Below are positions 57,236 through 64,000 of a stretch of DNA of 64,000 nt, piece after piece. The notes beneath the pieces are model-generated. The model saw only the letters and a program-made list of their open reading frames with translations, had not been told where the DNA came from and searched no databases. Position numbers and translations under genes: made by a program. The stretch is from Montanilutibacter psychrotolerans (GTDB taxonomy: Bacteria; Pseudomonadota; Gammaproteobacteria; Xanthomonadales; Xanthomonadaceae). Location of the stretch: positions 558,001 to 622,000 of the forward strand of contig NZ_RIBS01000002.1 of the NCBI RefSeq assembly GCF_003719825.1, given 5' to 3'. Positions within the stretch are counted from its first letter, which is position 1. Each line of letters begins with the position of its first letter.

Positions 57236-58537
57236 ATGTCCAGTGTGTCGTCCAGCTACTACCGACGCGACGCAGCCGATGCCCAGCGCGGGCAGGGTCC
57301 GTTGCGGGGTGCAACGGAGGCGACGACGTGCGTGGTGGGCGGTGGCTTCGCCGGTCTCAACACCGCGCTGGGCCTGGTCGAGCGCGGTGAGCGCGACGTG
57401 GTGCTGGTCGAGGCCAACGATGTCGGGTTCGGCGCGTCGGGTCGCAACGGCGGGTTCGTGTTCGGCGGTTTCTCGCGCGGCGAGGAGGCGTTGCTGAAGG
57501 AGCTCGGGCCGCAGCGCGCGAAGGCGCTGTACACCGGCAGCACCGACGCGGTGGAACTGATCCGCCAACGAATCGCCCAGTACGCGATCGATTGCGACAC
57601 GGTGCAGGCCGGCGTGATCTGGGCCAACTGGTTTCGCGACCCGCAGGTGCTGCGCTCGCGCCAGCAACTGCTGGCCAGGCACTACGGCGTCGACTGGCAA
57701 TGGCTGCCGCGCGAGCGGCTGCGCGAGCTGGTCCGCAGCGATCGCTATCACGATGGCCTGTTCGAGCCGCAGGCGTTCCACTTCCACCCACTGAAGTACG
57801 CCCGCGGAATTGCCGATGCCGCGATCGCGCAGGGCCTGCGGCTGCACGAAGCGAGTCCGGCCGTCTCGCTGGAACGTCGTGGCGCTGGTTGGCGCGTGCG
57901 CACGCCCGACGGTCACGTCGACGCCGCACAGGTGGTGCTGGCCTGCGGCGGCTACCTGGCCGGACTCGATCGACGCGTGGATGCCGGCGTGATGCCGATC
58001 GCGACCTACGTGATGGTCACCGAGCCGCTGGGTTCGCGCCTCGATCAGGCGATGGCCACGCGCGCGGCGGTCTACGACACGCGCTTCGCCTTCGATTACT
58101 ACCGACCGCTCCCCGACACGCGTCTGCTGTGGGGCGGGCGCATCTCGGTGCTGGATCGTTCGGCCCATGCGGTGGAGCGTCTGCTGCGACGCGACCTGCT
58201 GAAGGTGTTTCCGCAGCTCGAGGGCGTGCGGATCGAGCACGCGTGGTCGGGATTGATGAGCTATGCCCGGCACCAGATGCCGCAGATCGGCCAGATCGAC
58301 GAGGGGCTGTGGCTGGCGCAGGCATTCGGCGGGCACGGCGTGGCCCCGACGACGTTCGCTGGCGAAGTGGTCGCGTCGGCAATCGCCAGCGGTGACCCGC
58401 GCTGGCGCGAGTTTGCCGACTACGGCCTGGTGTCGGCGCTGAAGCCGGCCGGCTATGTCGGCGCGCAGCTGAGCTACTGGTGGGCAGGCTTCAAGGACGC
58501 GTGGAAGGACTGGCGCGAACACGGAGCCCCGCGATGA
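57236..58537 (+). CDS. PuuB-like FAD oxidoreductase (gamma-glutamylputrescine oxidase family)
   Basis: A 433-residue FAD-dependent amine oxidase of the D-amino-acid-oxidase superfamily. The Rossmann motif is CVVGGGFAGLNTALGLVERG (residues about 31-50), followed by LVEANDVGFGASGRNGGFVFGG, and the C-terminus has WSGLMSYARHQMPQIG and FGGHGVAPTTFAGE. It matches E. coli PuuB along its length, including the SSYYRRDA-type start. PuuB oxidises gamma-glutamylputrescine. Putrescine is made by AguA/AguB in this window, but PuuA, C and D are not here, so the substrate remains uncertain. It overlaps the next gene by ATGA. Confidence 0.85.
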   Translation: MSSVSSSYYRRDAADAQRGQGPLRGATEATTCVVGGGFAGLNTALGLVERGERDVVLVEANDVGFGASGRNGGFVFGGFSRGEEALLKELGPQRAKALYTGSTDAVELIRQRIAQYAIDCDTVQAGVIWANWFRDPQVLRSRQQLLARHYGVDWQWLPRERLRELVRSDRYHDGLFEPQAFHFHPLKYARGIADAAIAQGLRLHEASPAVSLERRGAGWRVRTPDGHVDAAQVVLACGGYLAGLDRRVDAGVMPIATYVMVTEPLGSRLDQAMATRAAVYDTRFAFDYYRPLPDTRLLWGGRISVLDRSAHAVERLLRRDLLKVFPQLEGVRIEHAWSGLMSYARHQMPQIGQIDEGLWLAQAFGGHGVAPTTFAGEVVASAIASGDPRWREFADYGLVSALKPAGYVGAQLSYWWAGFKDAWKDWREHGAPR

Positions 58538-58875
58538 GCGACGACGCGACGATCGCCTGGAGCGACTTCGAGAAGGTGGAGTTGTGCGCGGGCACGGTGC
58601 TGCGCGTGGAGGCGTTTCCGGAGGCGCGCAAGCCGGCCTGGAAGCTGTGGGTCGACTTCGGACCGCGCGGCGTTCGCAAGACCAGCGCCCAGGTGCAGGC
58701 GTTGTACTCCTCCGATGCCCTGATCGGTCGGCAGATCGTGGGCGTGCTGAATTTTCCGCCGAAGCAGGTCGGGCCGTTCGTGTCCGAGTTCCTGCTGACC
58801 GGATTCCACACCGACGAGGGCGTGGTCATCACCACGCTCGAACGCCCGGTGCCCAACGGCTCGCGCATGGCGTAA
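58534..58875 (+). CDS. csaA: CsaA-like tRNA-binding-domain protein
   Basis: A 113-residue protein made of one EMAPII/CsaA-type OB fold. FEKVELCAGTVLRVEAFPEARKPAWKLWVDFGP (residues about 12-44) and TSAQVQALYSSDALIGRQIVGVLNFPPKQVGPFVSEFLLTGF (about 51-92) are the family blocks. B. subtilis CsaA is an export-related chaperone that can bind tRNA-like ligands; the role here is inferred from that. Its ATG overlaps the PuuB-like stop, so the genes are cotranscribed. A bidirectional hairpin follows. Confidence 0.9.
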   Translation: MSDDATIAWSDFEKVELCAGTVLRVEAFPEARKPAWKLWVDFGPRGVRKTSAQVQALYSSDALIGRQIVGVLNFPPKQVGPFVSEFLLTGFHTDEGVVITTLERPVPNGSRMA

Positions 58876-58939
58876 GGCGATCGGCCCTCTGCCGGCGCTT
58901 GGCGTCCGGGTGGGCGGCCCGGTCGGAAGTCCGGATACG

Positions 58940-58966
58940 ACAACGGCGCCACGCGGGCGCCGTTGT
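58940..58966. terminator. Bidirectional terminator between csaA and fadA
   Basis: A perfect 11-bp stem ACAACGGCGCC / GGCGCCGTTGT with a five-base loop, between convergent genes. Each strand has a couple of T/A bases but no long run. Confidence 0.7.
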
Positions 58967-58986
58967 CGTTGCAACGAGTGGCGGGT

Positions 58987-60195
58987 TCAGAGCGCTTCGA
59001 AGATGCCCGCCGCGCCCATGCCGGTGCCGATGCACATCGTCACCATGCCGTACTTCTGCTGGCGACGACGCAGGCCGTGCACGATCGTTGCCGTGCGCAC
59101 CGCGCCGGTGGCGCCGAGCGGATGGCCCAGCGCGATCGCGCCGCCGAGCGGATTGACCTTCGACGGATCCAGCTCGCAATCGCGCATCACCGCCAGCGCC
59201 TGTGCGGCGAATGCCTCGTTGAGCTCGATCCAGTCGAGCTGATCGCGGGTGAGCCCGGCCTGCTTCAGTGCCTTCGGGATTGCGGCGATCGGGCCGATGC
59301 CCATCACCTCCGGTCGCACGCCGGCCACGGAGAAGCTGACGAAGCGGGCGAGCGGGGTCAGGCCGTAATCCTTGACCGCCTGTTCGGAGGCCAGCAGCAC
59401 CGCGCCCGCGCCATCGCTCATCTGCGAGCTGTTGCCGGCGGTGACGCTGCCGCCGAACTGGCCGTTGCGGAACACCGGCTTGAGGCGGGCAAGGCCTTCG
59501 ATCGAGGAGTCCGCGCGCGGGCCTTCGTCGATCTCCACCAGCGACTTCTTCAGGCGGATGGCATTGCCGGCAAGGTCGGGCAGGTGGGAGACGATCTCGT
59601 ACGGGCTGATCTCGTCCTTGAAGTGGCCGGCCTGGATCGCGGCGATGGCCTTCTGGTGCGAGGCCAGCGCGAACGCGTCCTGGTCTTCGCGCGAGATCTT
59701 CCATTCCTCGGCGACCTTCTCGGCCGTGATGCCCATGCCGTAGGCGATGGCGACGTTTTCGTCGTTGGAGAAGACGCTCGGGCTGAGGGCGACCTTGTTG
59801 CCCATCATCGGCACCATCGACATCGACTCGGTGCCGCCGGCCAGCATCAGGTCGGCATTGCCCAGGCGGATCTGGTCGGCCGCCATTGCGACGGCCTGCA
59901 GGCCGGACGAACAGAAGCGGTTGATGGTCTGCGCGGCGATGGTGTTGGGCAGGCCGGCCAACAGCAGGCCGATGCGCGCCACGTTCATGCCTTGCTCGCC
60001 CTCGGGCATGGCGCAGCCGATGATGGCGTCGTCGATGCGGTTGACGTCGATGCCGGGTGCCTGCGCGACCACGCTGCGCAATACGTGCGCCAGCATGTCG
60101 TCGGGACGGGTGTTGCGGAATGCGCCGCGCGGGGCCTTGCCGACCGGGGTACGGGTGGCGGCGACGATGTAGGCGTCTTGGATCTGCTTCGACAT
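58987..60195 (-). CDS. fadA: Acetyl-CoA C-acyltransferase (3-ketoacyl-CoA thiolase)
   Basis: A 402-residue thiolase catalysing the last step of beta-oxidation. Active-site Cys is in INRFCSSGLQAVAMA (about residue 91), the His in GGAIALGHPLGATGAVR (about 355), and the second Cys in MVTMCIGTGMGAAGIFE near the C-terminus. AGGTESMSMVPMM is the usual substrate loop. It lies downstream of fadN on the same strand, 133 bp away, forming a fatty-acid-degradation pair of the B. subtilis FadN-FadA kind. Confidence 0.94.
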   Translation of the reverse strand: MSKQIQDAYIVAATRTPVGKAPRGAFRNTRPDDMLAHVLRSVVAQAPGIDVNRIDDAIIGCAMPEGEQGMNVARIGLLLAGLPNTIAAQTINRFCSSGLQAVAMAADQIRLGNADLMLAGGTESMSMVPMMGNKVALSPSVFSNDENVAIAYGMGITAEKVAEEWKISREDQDAFALASHQKAIAAIQAGHFKDEISPYEIVSHLPDLAGNAIRLKKSLVEIDEGPRADSSIEGLARLKPVFRNGQFGGSVTAGNSSQMSDGAGAVLLASEQAVKDYGLTPLARFVSFSVAGVRPEVMGIGPIAAIPKALKQAGLTRDQLDWIELNEAFAAQALAVMRDCELDPSKVNPLGGAIALGHPLGATGAVRTATIVHGLRRRQQKYGMVTMCIGTGMGAAGIFEAL

Positions 60196-60328
60196 TTGGA
60201 ATTCCTTGATGTCGCGAATCTAGGGTTGGTTGCCCTCACCGCCACGGGGAGGCGAGGGCGCAAAGAAGCACGTTGTCGGCAGGCGCTTGGCCTGCGTCAG
60301 CGCGCACGAGGCGCGCCGCGCTCCCTCA

Positions 60329-62704
60329 TCAGTTCCGCAGCGGCTTGCCGGTGGTGAGCATGTGCGCGATGCGTTCCTGCGACTTGGGCATCTGCGCCAG
60401 CGCGACGAAATGTTCGCGCTCCAGCTTCAACAGCCATTCCTCATCGACCAGCGATCCGCGGTCCACGGCGCCACCGCAGACCACCGTGGCGATGCGGCTG
60501 GCGATCTCGAAGTCGTGCGGCGAGATGAAACGGCCTTCCAGCATGTTGACCAGCAGCATCTTGAACGTCGCGATGCCCACGTCGCCGGCAACCTGGATGC
60601 GGCGCGCGGGCAGCGGCGGGCGATAGCCGCTTTCGGCCAGGGCGCGCGCCTGCTGGCGGGCGACGTGCAGCAGCTCGAACGCGTTGTAGACGATCACGTC
60701 GGTGTCGCGAGCCAGCTTCAGGTTGCGGGCGTCCACGGCCGAGGCCGAGACCTTGCCTATCGCCACGCTCTCGAACGCGGTCTTGAGTTCGGCGAACACA
60801 TCGCCGCCAGGGCCCGCTTTGTCGGAAGCACGAACGGCGAATTCCTTCAGGCCACCACCGGCCGGCAGCAGGCCGACGCCGGCTTCCACCAGGCCGACAT
60901 AGCTTTCCAGCGAGAACACCGTACGTGCCGCGTGCATCTGGAATTCGCAGCCGCCGCCCAGGGCCAGACCGCGCACCGCCGCAACCACCGGCACCTGCGC
61001 GTACTTGATGCGCTGGCTGGTGGCCTGGAAGTTGGCGACCATCGCCTCGAATTCGGCCAACTGGCCCGCCTTCAGCGCTCCCAGTGCACCGGCGAGGTCG
61101 GCACCGGCCGAGAACGGTTCCTTCTGCTGCCAGATGACCAGGCCGGCGAAGTCGCGCTCGGCGATGCCGATCGCTTCTTGCAGGCCGTTGAGTACGTGAT
61201 CGGAAACGGTGTTCATCTTGGTCTTGAAGCTGACCACGGCGATGTCGTCGCCGTCGTCGGCCCACATGCGCACGCCGTCGTTCTCGTAGACGGTGCGGCC
61301 CTGCGAGAACTTCTCGCCGAGCAGCGCGTCCGGGAAGCGCTGGCGCGCGTACACCGGGTTGGACGAGCGCGGCACCGTGCTGTTGCGACCCGGGCTGTAG
61401 CTGCCGCTGGCGTCATGGACACCCTCGCGACCATCGAATACCCAGTTCGGGAGCGGCGCGTTGCTCATCGCCAGGCCGGCGACGATGTCCTCGGCGATCC
61501 AGTCGGCGACCTGCTTCCAGCCAGCGGCCTGCCAGGTCTCGAACGGACCCAGCGACCAGCCGTAGCCCCAGCGCATCGCGAAATCCACGTCGCGGGCGGT
61601 GTCGGCGATGCTTTCGAGGTGGTAGGCGCTGTAGTGGAAGGTGTCGCGGAAGCAGGCCCACAGGAACTTCGCCTGCGGGTTTTCACTGGCCCGCAGTGCC
61701 GCGAACTTCTTCGCGGGGTCGCGCTCCTTGAGCAGGGCCGCGACGTCGGCGTCCAGTTCGCCGGCCGAGACGCGGTAGTCCTGCGCCTTCAGGTCGAGCA
61801 CCAGGATGTCCTTGCCGCGCTTGGTGTAGACGCCAGCGCCGGTCTTCTGGCCCAGGGCGCCCTTGCCGATCAGCGCCGACAGCCATGCCGGGGCCTTGAA
61901 GTAGCTGTGCCACGGGTCGTCGGGCAGGGTGTCGGCCATGGTCTTGATGACGTGGGCCATGGTGTCCAGGCCGACCACGTCCGCGGTGCGGTACGTCGCC
62001 GACTTCGGGCGACCGATCGCCGGGCCGGTCAGGGCGTCGACGGTGTCAAAGCCCAGGCCGAACTGTTCGGTGTGGTGCATGCCGGCCAGCATCGAGAACA
62101 CGCCGATGCGGTTGCCAATGAAGTTCGGGGTGTCCTTGGCGATGACCACGCCCTTGCCCAGGGTGGTGACCAGGAAGGTTTCGAGGCCTTCCAGCACCGA
62201 GGCGTCGGTGGTGCGGGCGGGAATCAGCTCGGCCAGGTGCATGTAGCGCGGCGGGTTGAAGAAGTGCACGCCGCAGAAACGGTGGCGCAGCTCCTCGGGC
62301 AGCACTTCGGCCAGGGTATTGATGCCGAGCCCCGAGGTGTTGCTGGCCAGCACGGTGTGTGCCGGCACGAACGGCGCGATCTTCTTGTAGAGGTCCTGTT
62401 TCCAGTCCATCCGTTCGGCAATCGCCTCGATGATCAGGTCGCAGCCCTGCAGCAGCTCGAGCCCGGTCTCGTAGTTGGCCGGGACGATCCGGTCGGCCAG
62501 CGCCTTGTCCGCGAGCGGGGCGGGGCTGAGCTTGGCCAGGTTGGCGATGGCCTTGGTGACCACGCCGTTGGGGTCGCCTTCCTTGGCAGGCAGGTCGAAC
62601 AGGACGGTGTCGACGCCCGCGTTGGTCAGGTGGGCGGCAATCTGCGCGCCCATGACACCGGCGCCGAGCACGGCTGCGCGGCGGACAAGTAGCTTGTTAG
62701 ACAT
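60329..62704 (-). CDS. fadN: FadN-type 3-hydroxyacyl-CoA dehydrogenase / enoyl-CoA hydratase
   Basis: A 791-residue bifunctional beta-oxidation enzyme. The N-terminal NAD-binding part starts RRAAVLGAGVMGAQIAAHLTNAG (residues about 7-29) with SNTSGLGI and FCGVHFFNPPRYMHL (His-Glu region), and the C-terminal part is the enoyl-CoA hydratase (SAGADLAGALGA, GGGCEFQMHAAR, oxyanion glycines). This order (dehydrogenase first) is reversed from E. coli FadB and matches FadN of B. subtilis. The ATG at 62702-62704 is chosen; an upstream in-frame extension is not homologous. It lies 109 bp downstream of the PsrA-like regulator gene. Confidence 0.93.
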   Translation of the reverse strand: MSNKLLVRRAAVLGAGVMGAQIAAHLTNAGVDTVLFDLPAKEGDPNGVVTKAIANLAKLSPAPLADKALADRIVPANYETGLELLQGCDLIIEAIAERMDWKQDLYKKIAPFVPAHTVLASNTSGLGINTLAEVLPEELRHRFCGVHFFNPPRYMHLAELIPARTTDASVLEGLETFLVTTLGKGVVIAKDTPNFIGNRIGVFSMLAGMHHTEQFGLGFDTVDALTGPAIGRPKSATYRTADVVGLDTMAHVIKTMADTLPDDPWHSYFKAPAWLSALIGKGALGQKTGAGVYTKRGKDILVLDLKAQDYRVSAGELDADVAALLKERDPAKKFAALRASENPQAKFLWACFRDTFHYSAYHLESIADTARDVDFAMRWGYGWSLGPFETWQAAGWKQVADWIAEDIVAGLAMSNAPLPNWVFDGREGVHDASGSYSPGRNSTVPRSSNPVYARQRFPDALLGEKFSQGRTVYENDGVRMWADDGDDIAVVSFKTKMNTVSDHVLNGLQEAIGIAERDFAGLVIWQQKEPFSAGADLAGALGALKAGQLAEFEAMVANFQATSQRIKYAQVPVVAAVRGLALGGGCEFQMHAARTVFSLESYVGLVEAGVGLLPAGGGLKEFAVRASDKAGPGGDVFAELKTAFESVAIGKVSASAVDARNLKLARDTDVIVYNAFELLHVARQQARALAESGYRPPLPARRIQVAGDVGIATFKMLLVNMLEGRFISPHDFEIASRIATVVCGGAVDRGSLVDEEWLLKLEREHFVALAQMPKSQERIAHMLTTGKPLRN

Positions 62705-62813
62705 TTTCTGCAAGTCCTTGTTGGTAATTGTATTTCTTGAGAATGAACAGGGCGCTTCCGGGCCCGGCGAGGTGACCCTCGTTGCGGTCCGGATCAATCC
62801 ACGCCGATGGGGG

Positions 62814-63431
62814 TCAACTCTTGAATCCGGCGGCCGCGAAGCGGATCAGCTCGCGGGCGGCGCGTTCCCGATGGGCCGCTTCGCTGACGCCCGAGGGGCG
62901 CTTGATCAGGCCGAAGTCGGCCATCGCATAGGTCAGCGAGCCGGCCAGGAAGTCCAGGCGCCAGTAAAGCTCTTCCTTGCTCAGTGCCGGGACCGCCACG
63001 GCAATGGCCTTGGCAAACTCGCGCAGCACGTGGCCGTAGTGGTCCGAAAGAAACTTTCGCAGGCCGTCGTTCTTTTCTGCGTACGCACGCGCGACCACGC
63101 GAACGAACGCGCCACCGCCATGACGGTCCTGGGCCATCGCCAGGGCGGGTTGCACGAACGCCGCCAGGATCGGCTCGAGCTCGCCGGGGTGCTGGGCCGT
63201 CGCGGCCTTCAGGGCCGCTATGCGCTGGGCGCTCATGTCGTCCATGCGCCGCCGGAACACCTCGTTGACGAGGTTTTCCTTGCTGCCGAAGTGGTAGTTG
63301 ACCGCCGCGATGTTGACATCGGCGCGGCTGGTGACCTGGCGCAGCGAGGTTCCGCTGAAGCCGTGCAGGGCGAACAGCTCCTCGGCGGCGCCGAGAATGC
63401 GGTCCTTGGTGGAAAAGTGGGCGGAAGCCAT
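62814..63431 (-). CDS. psrA: PsrA-like TetR regulator of fatty-acid metabolism
   Basis: A 205-residue TetR regulator. The DNA-binding helix is [50 protein letters not shown] (residues about 10-58), very similar to Pseudomonas PsrA. The C-terminal domain ([17 protein letters not shown]) fits a long-chain-fatty-acid sensor. It is followed on the same strand by fadN and fadA, and a CAAAC-N4-GTTTG palindrome lies 14 bp upstream of its ATG. It probably represses itself and the fad genes until long-chain acyl groups are present. Confidence 0.85.
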   Translation of the reverse strand: MASAHFSTKDRILGAAEELFALHGFSGTSLRQVTSRADVNIAAVNYHFGSKENLVNEVFRRRMDDMSAQRIAALKAATAQHPGELEPILAAFVQPALAMAQDRHGGGAFVRVVARAYAEKNDGLRKFLSDHYGHVLREFAKAIAVAVPALSKEELYWRLDFLAGSLTYAMADFGLIKRPSGVSEAAHRERAARELIRFAAAGFKS

Positions 63432-63444
63432 TTCGGGTCCTGAA

Positions 63445-63460
63445 TCAAACGCTTGTTTGA
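63445..63460 (-). promoter_or_regulatory. PsrA operator (TCAAAC-N4-GTTTGA)
   Basis: A 16-bp palindrome with perfect six-base arms and centre GCTT, 14 bases before the psrA start. It fits the C/GAAAC-N4-GTTTG/C motif known for PsrA, supporting autorepression. No further copy was seen before fadN or fadA, so those may depend on readthrough from psrA. Confidence 0.8.
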
Positions 63461-63522
63461 TGCTATGCCCGGGCGGCGATGAACGTCAACCGCCTTCCTT
63501 CGAAGGGCGCCTGCCCAGGTGC

Positions 63523-63550
63523 CTGCAAACGGCCTGTCAATCCGCTAGAA
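63523..63550 (+). promoter_or_regulatory. Candidate promoter upstream of ndk
   Basis: TAGAAT at 63545-63550 is a close -10 match, with CTGCAA at 63523-63528 as a weak -35 (16-base spacer). The transcript would start at about 63557 and run straight into the hairpin at 63571-63596. Confidence 0.4.
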
Positions 63551-63570
63551 TTACCGCAGCCATATCGGCT

Positions 63571-63596
63571 AAACCCGCGTCGCTACGCGGGTTTTT
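63571..63596 (+). terminator. Strong terminator or attenuator in the ndk leader
   Basis: A perfect 9-bp stem AACCCGCGT / ACGCGGGTT, loop CGCT, followed by TTTT (the run is six Ts with the stem). No plus-strand gene lies in the 110 bp before it. It ends 59 bases before ndk. It could terminate a tiny RNA or attenuate ndk transcription. Confidence 0.85.
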
Positions 63597-63654
63597 TCTG
63601 TTATTCTCGGGCGCGAACCTTCGGTTCTGCGGCCCGCCTACCCGGAGACTTTCC

Positions 63655-64000
63655 ATGGCGCTGGAGCGCACCCTTTCCATCATCAAGCCCGATGCCGTTG
63701 CCAAGAACGTCGTCGGTGAAATCTATGCCCGTTTCGAAAAGGCCGGCCTGAAAGTCGTCGCCGCCAAGATGAAGCAGCTCTCGAAGCAGGAAGCCGAAGG
63801 TTTCTACGCCGTGCACCGCGAGCGTCCGTTCTTCAACGCGCTGGTCGAGTTCATGATCTCCGGTCCGGTGATGATCCAGGCGCTGCAGGGCGACAACGCG
63901 GTGCTCAAGCACCGTGACCTGATGGGCGCCACCAATCCGAAGGACGCGGCCCCGGGCACCATCCGCGCGGACTTCGCCGACAGCATCGACGCCAACGCCG
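63655..64000 (+). CDS. ndk: Nucleoside diphosphate kinase, N-terminal part (gene cut by window end)
   Basis: Transfers the terminal phosphate between nucleoside triphosphates and diphosphates. The 115 visible codons start [20 protein letters not shown] and contain [23 protein letters not shown] and [23 protein letters not shown]-type blocks, as in bacterial Ndk. The catalytic His (in NAVHGSDS) is beyond the window. CGGAGA lies seven bases upstream of the ATG. No frame disruption is seen, so truncation is only the window edge. Confidence 0.95.
   Translation, partial: MALERTLSIIKPDAVAKNVVGEIYARFEKAGLKVVAAKMKQLSKQEAEGFYAVHRERPFFNALVEFMISGPVMIQALQGDNAVLKHRDLMGATNPKDAAPGTIRADFADSIDANA

Noticed and set aside
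60230-62692. An 820-codon plus-strand frame opposite fadN
   Set aside because: Antisense shadow; fadN on the minus strand has full dehydrogenase and hydratase motifs.

Overview
The window is about 67% GC, densely coded, and looks like a chromosome segment from a Lysobacter/Luteimonas-type member of the Xanthomonadaceae (Lysobacteraceae). Reasons are the gene content and order: cmk-rpsA-ihfB-lapA-lapB followed by surface-glycan genes and galU, a 1,695-residue NAD-type glutamate dehydrogenase, a YtrA-type GntR/ABC operon with its palindrome, tandem Mip/FkpA-type FKBP genes, and a PsrA/FadN/FadA fatty-acid block. Most genes are chromosomal housekeeping or envelope genes. No prophage, integron, CRISPR array, rRNA or tRNA was seen. 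The genus is inferred from content only.

Layout. 1-7.6 kb: purB (cut by the window edge), fumC, a DedA protein coupled to a phospholipid-type methyltransferase, a lipoprotein, a GDSL esterase, and a four-gene operon (small membrane protein, GntR/YtrA, ABC ATPase, permease) behind a GGTG-N16-CACC palindrome. 7.6-13.4 kb: a secreted glutathione peroxidase, two FKBP isomerases, ugd, slyX, a DUF2058 gene and an alpha/beta hydrolase. 13.4-14.3 kb: three inverted-repeat elements of about 170 bp interleaved with broken copies of that hydrolase gene. 14.3-21 kb: a second hydrolase, a permuted papain-like protein, and a methionine operon (SahR-like regulator plus MetH split into two proteins). 21-31 kb: htpG, an acyl-CoA dehydrogenase, the large glutamate dehydrogenase and nadK. 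31-37 kb: secreted proteins of unknown function, a 5'-nucleotidase, a YfcG-type GST and a truncated DUF4785 gene. 37-39.5 kb: metE behind a cobalamin riboswitch.

39.5-47.5 kb: an MFS transporter, DUF2461, TraB/GumN, a TetR-hydrolase pair, a GNAT pseudogene ending at a solitary transposon-like end, and the agmatine-to-putrescine genes aguA and aguB. 47.6-56.4 kb: rpmJ (L36B), cmk, rpsA, ihfB, lapA, lapB, a WecA/WbpL-type transferase, a WbpM/CapD-type dehydratase and galU. 56.4-58.9 kb: a hairpin-rich MITE-like element, a small membrane protein, a PuuB-like oxidase and a CsaA-like protein. 59-64 kb: fadA, fadN and a PsrA-like regulator with its own operator, then ndk (cut by the window edge).

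How genes work together. Methionine synthesis is covered twice: B12-dependent MetH, split into two subunits under a SahR-like regulator, and B12-independent MetE, switched by the cobalamin riboswitch. AguA/AguB make putrescine and the PuuB-like oxidase may consume it. Ugd, the lapAB-linked glycan genes and galU supply sugar nucleotides and steps for surface polysaccharide. PsrA, FadN, FadA and the acyl-CoA dehydrogenase point to beta-oxidation. The least ordinary DNA is the repeat/gene-fragment array at 13.4-14.3 kb and the two related transposon-like end sequences at 44.67 kb and 56.65-56.91 kb.
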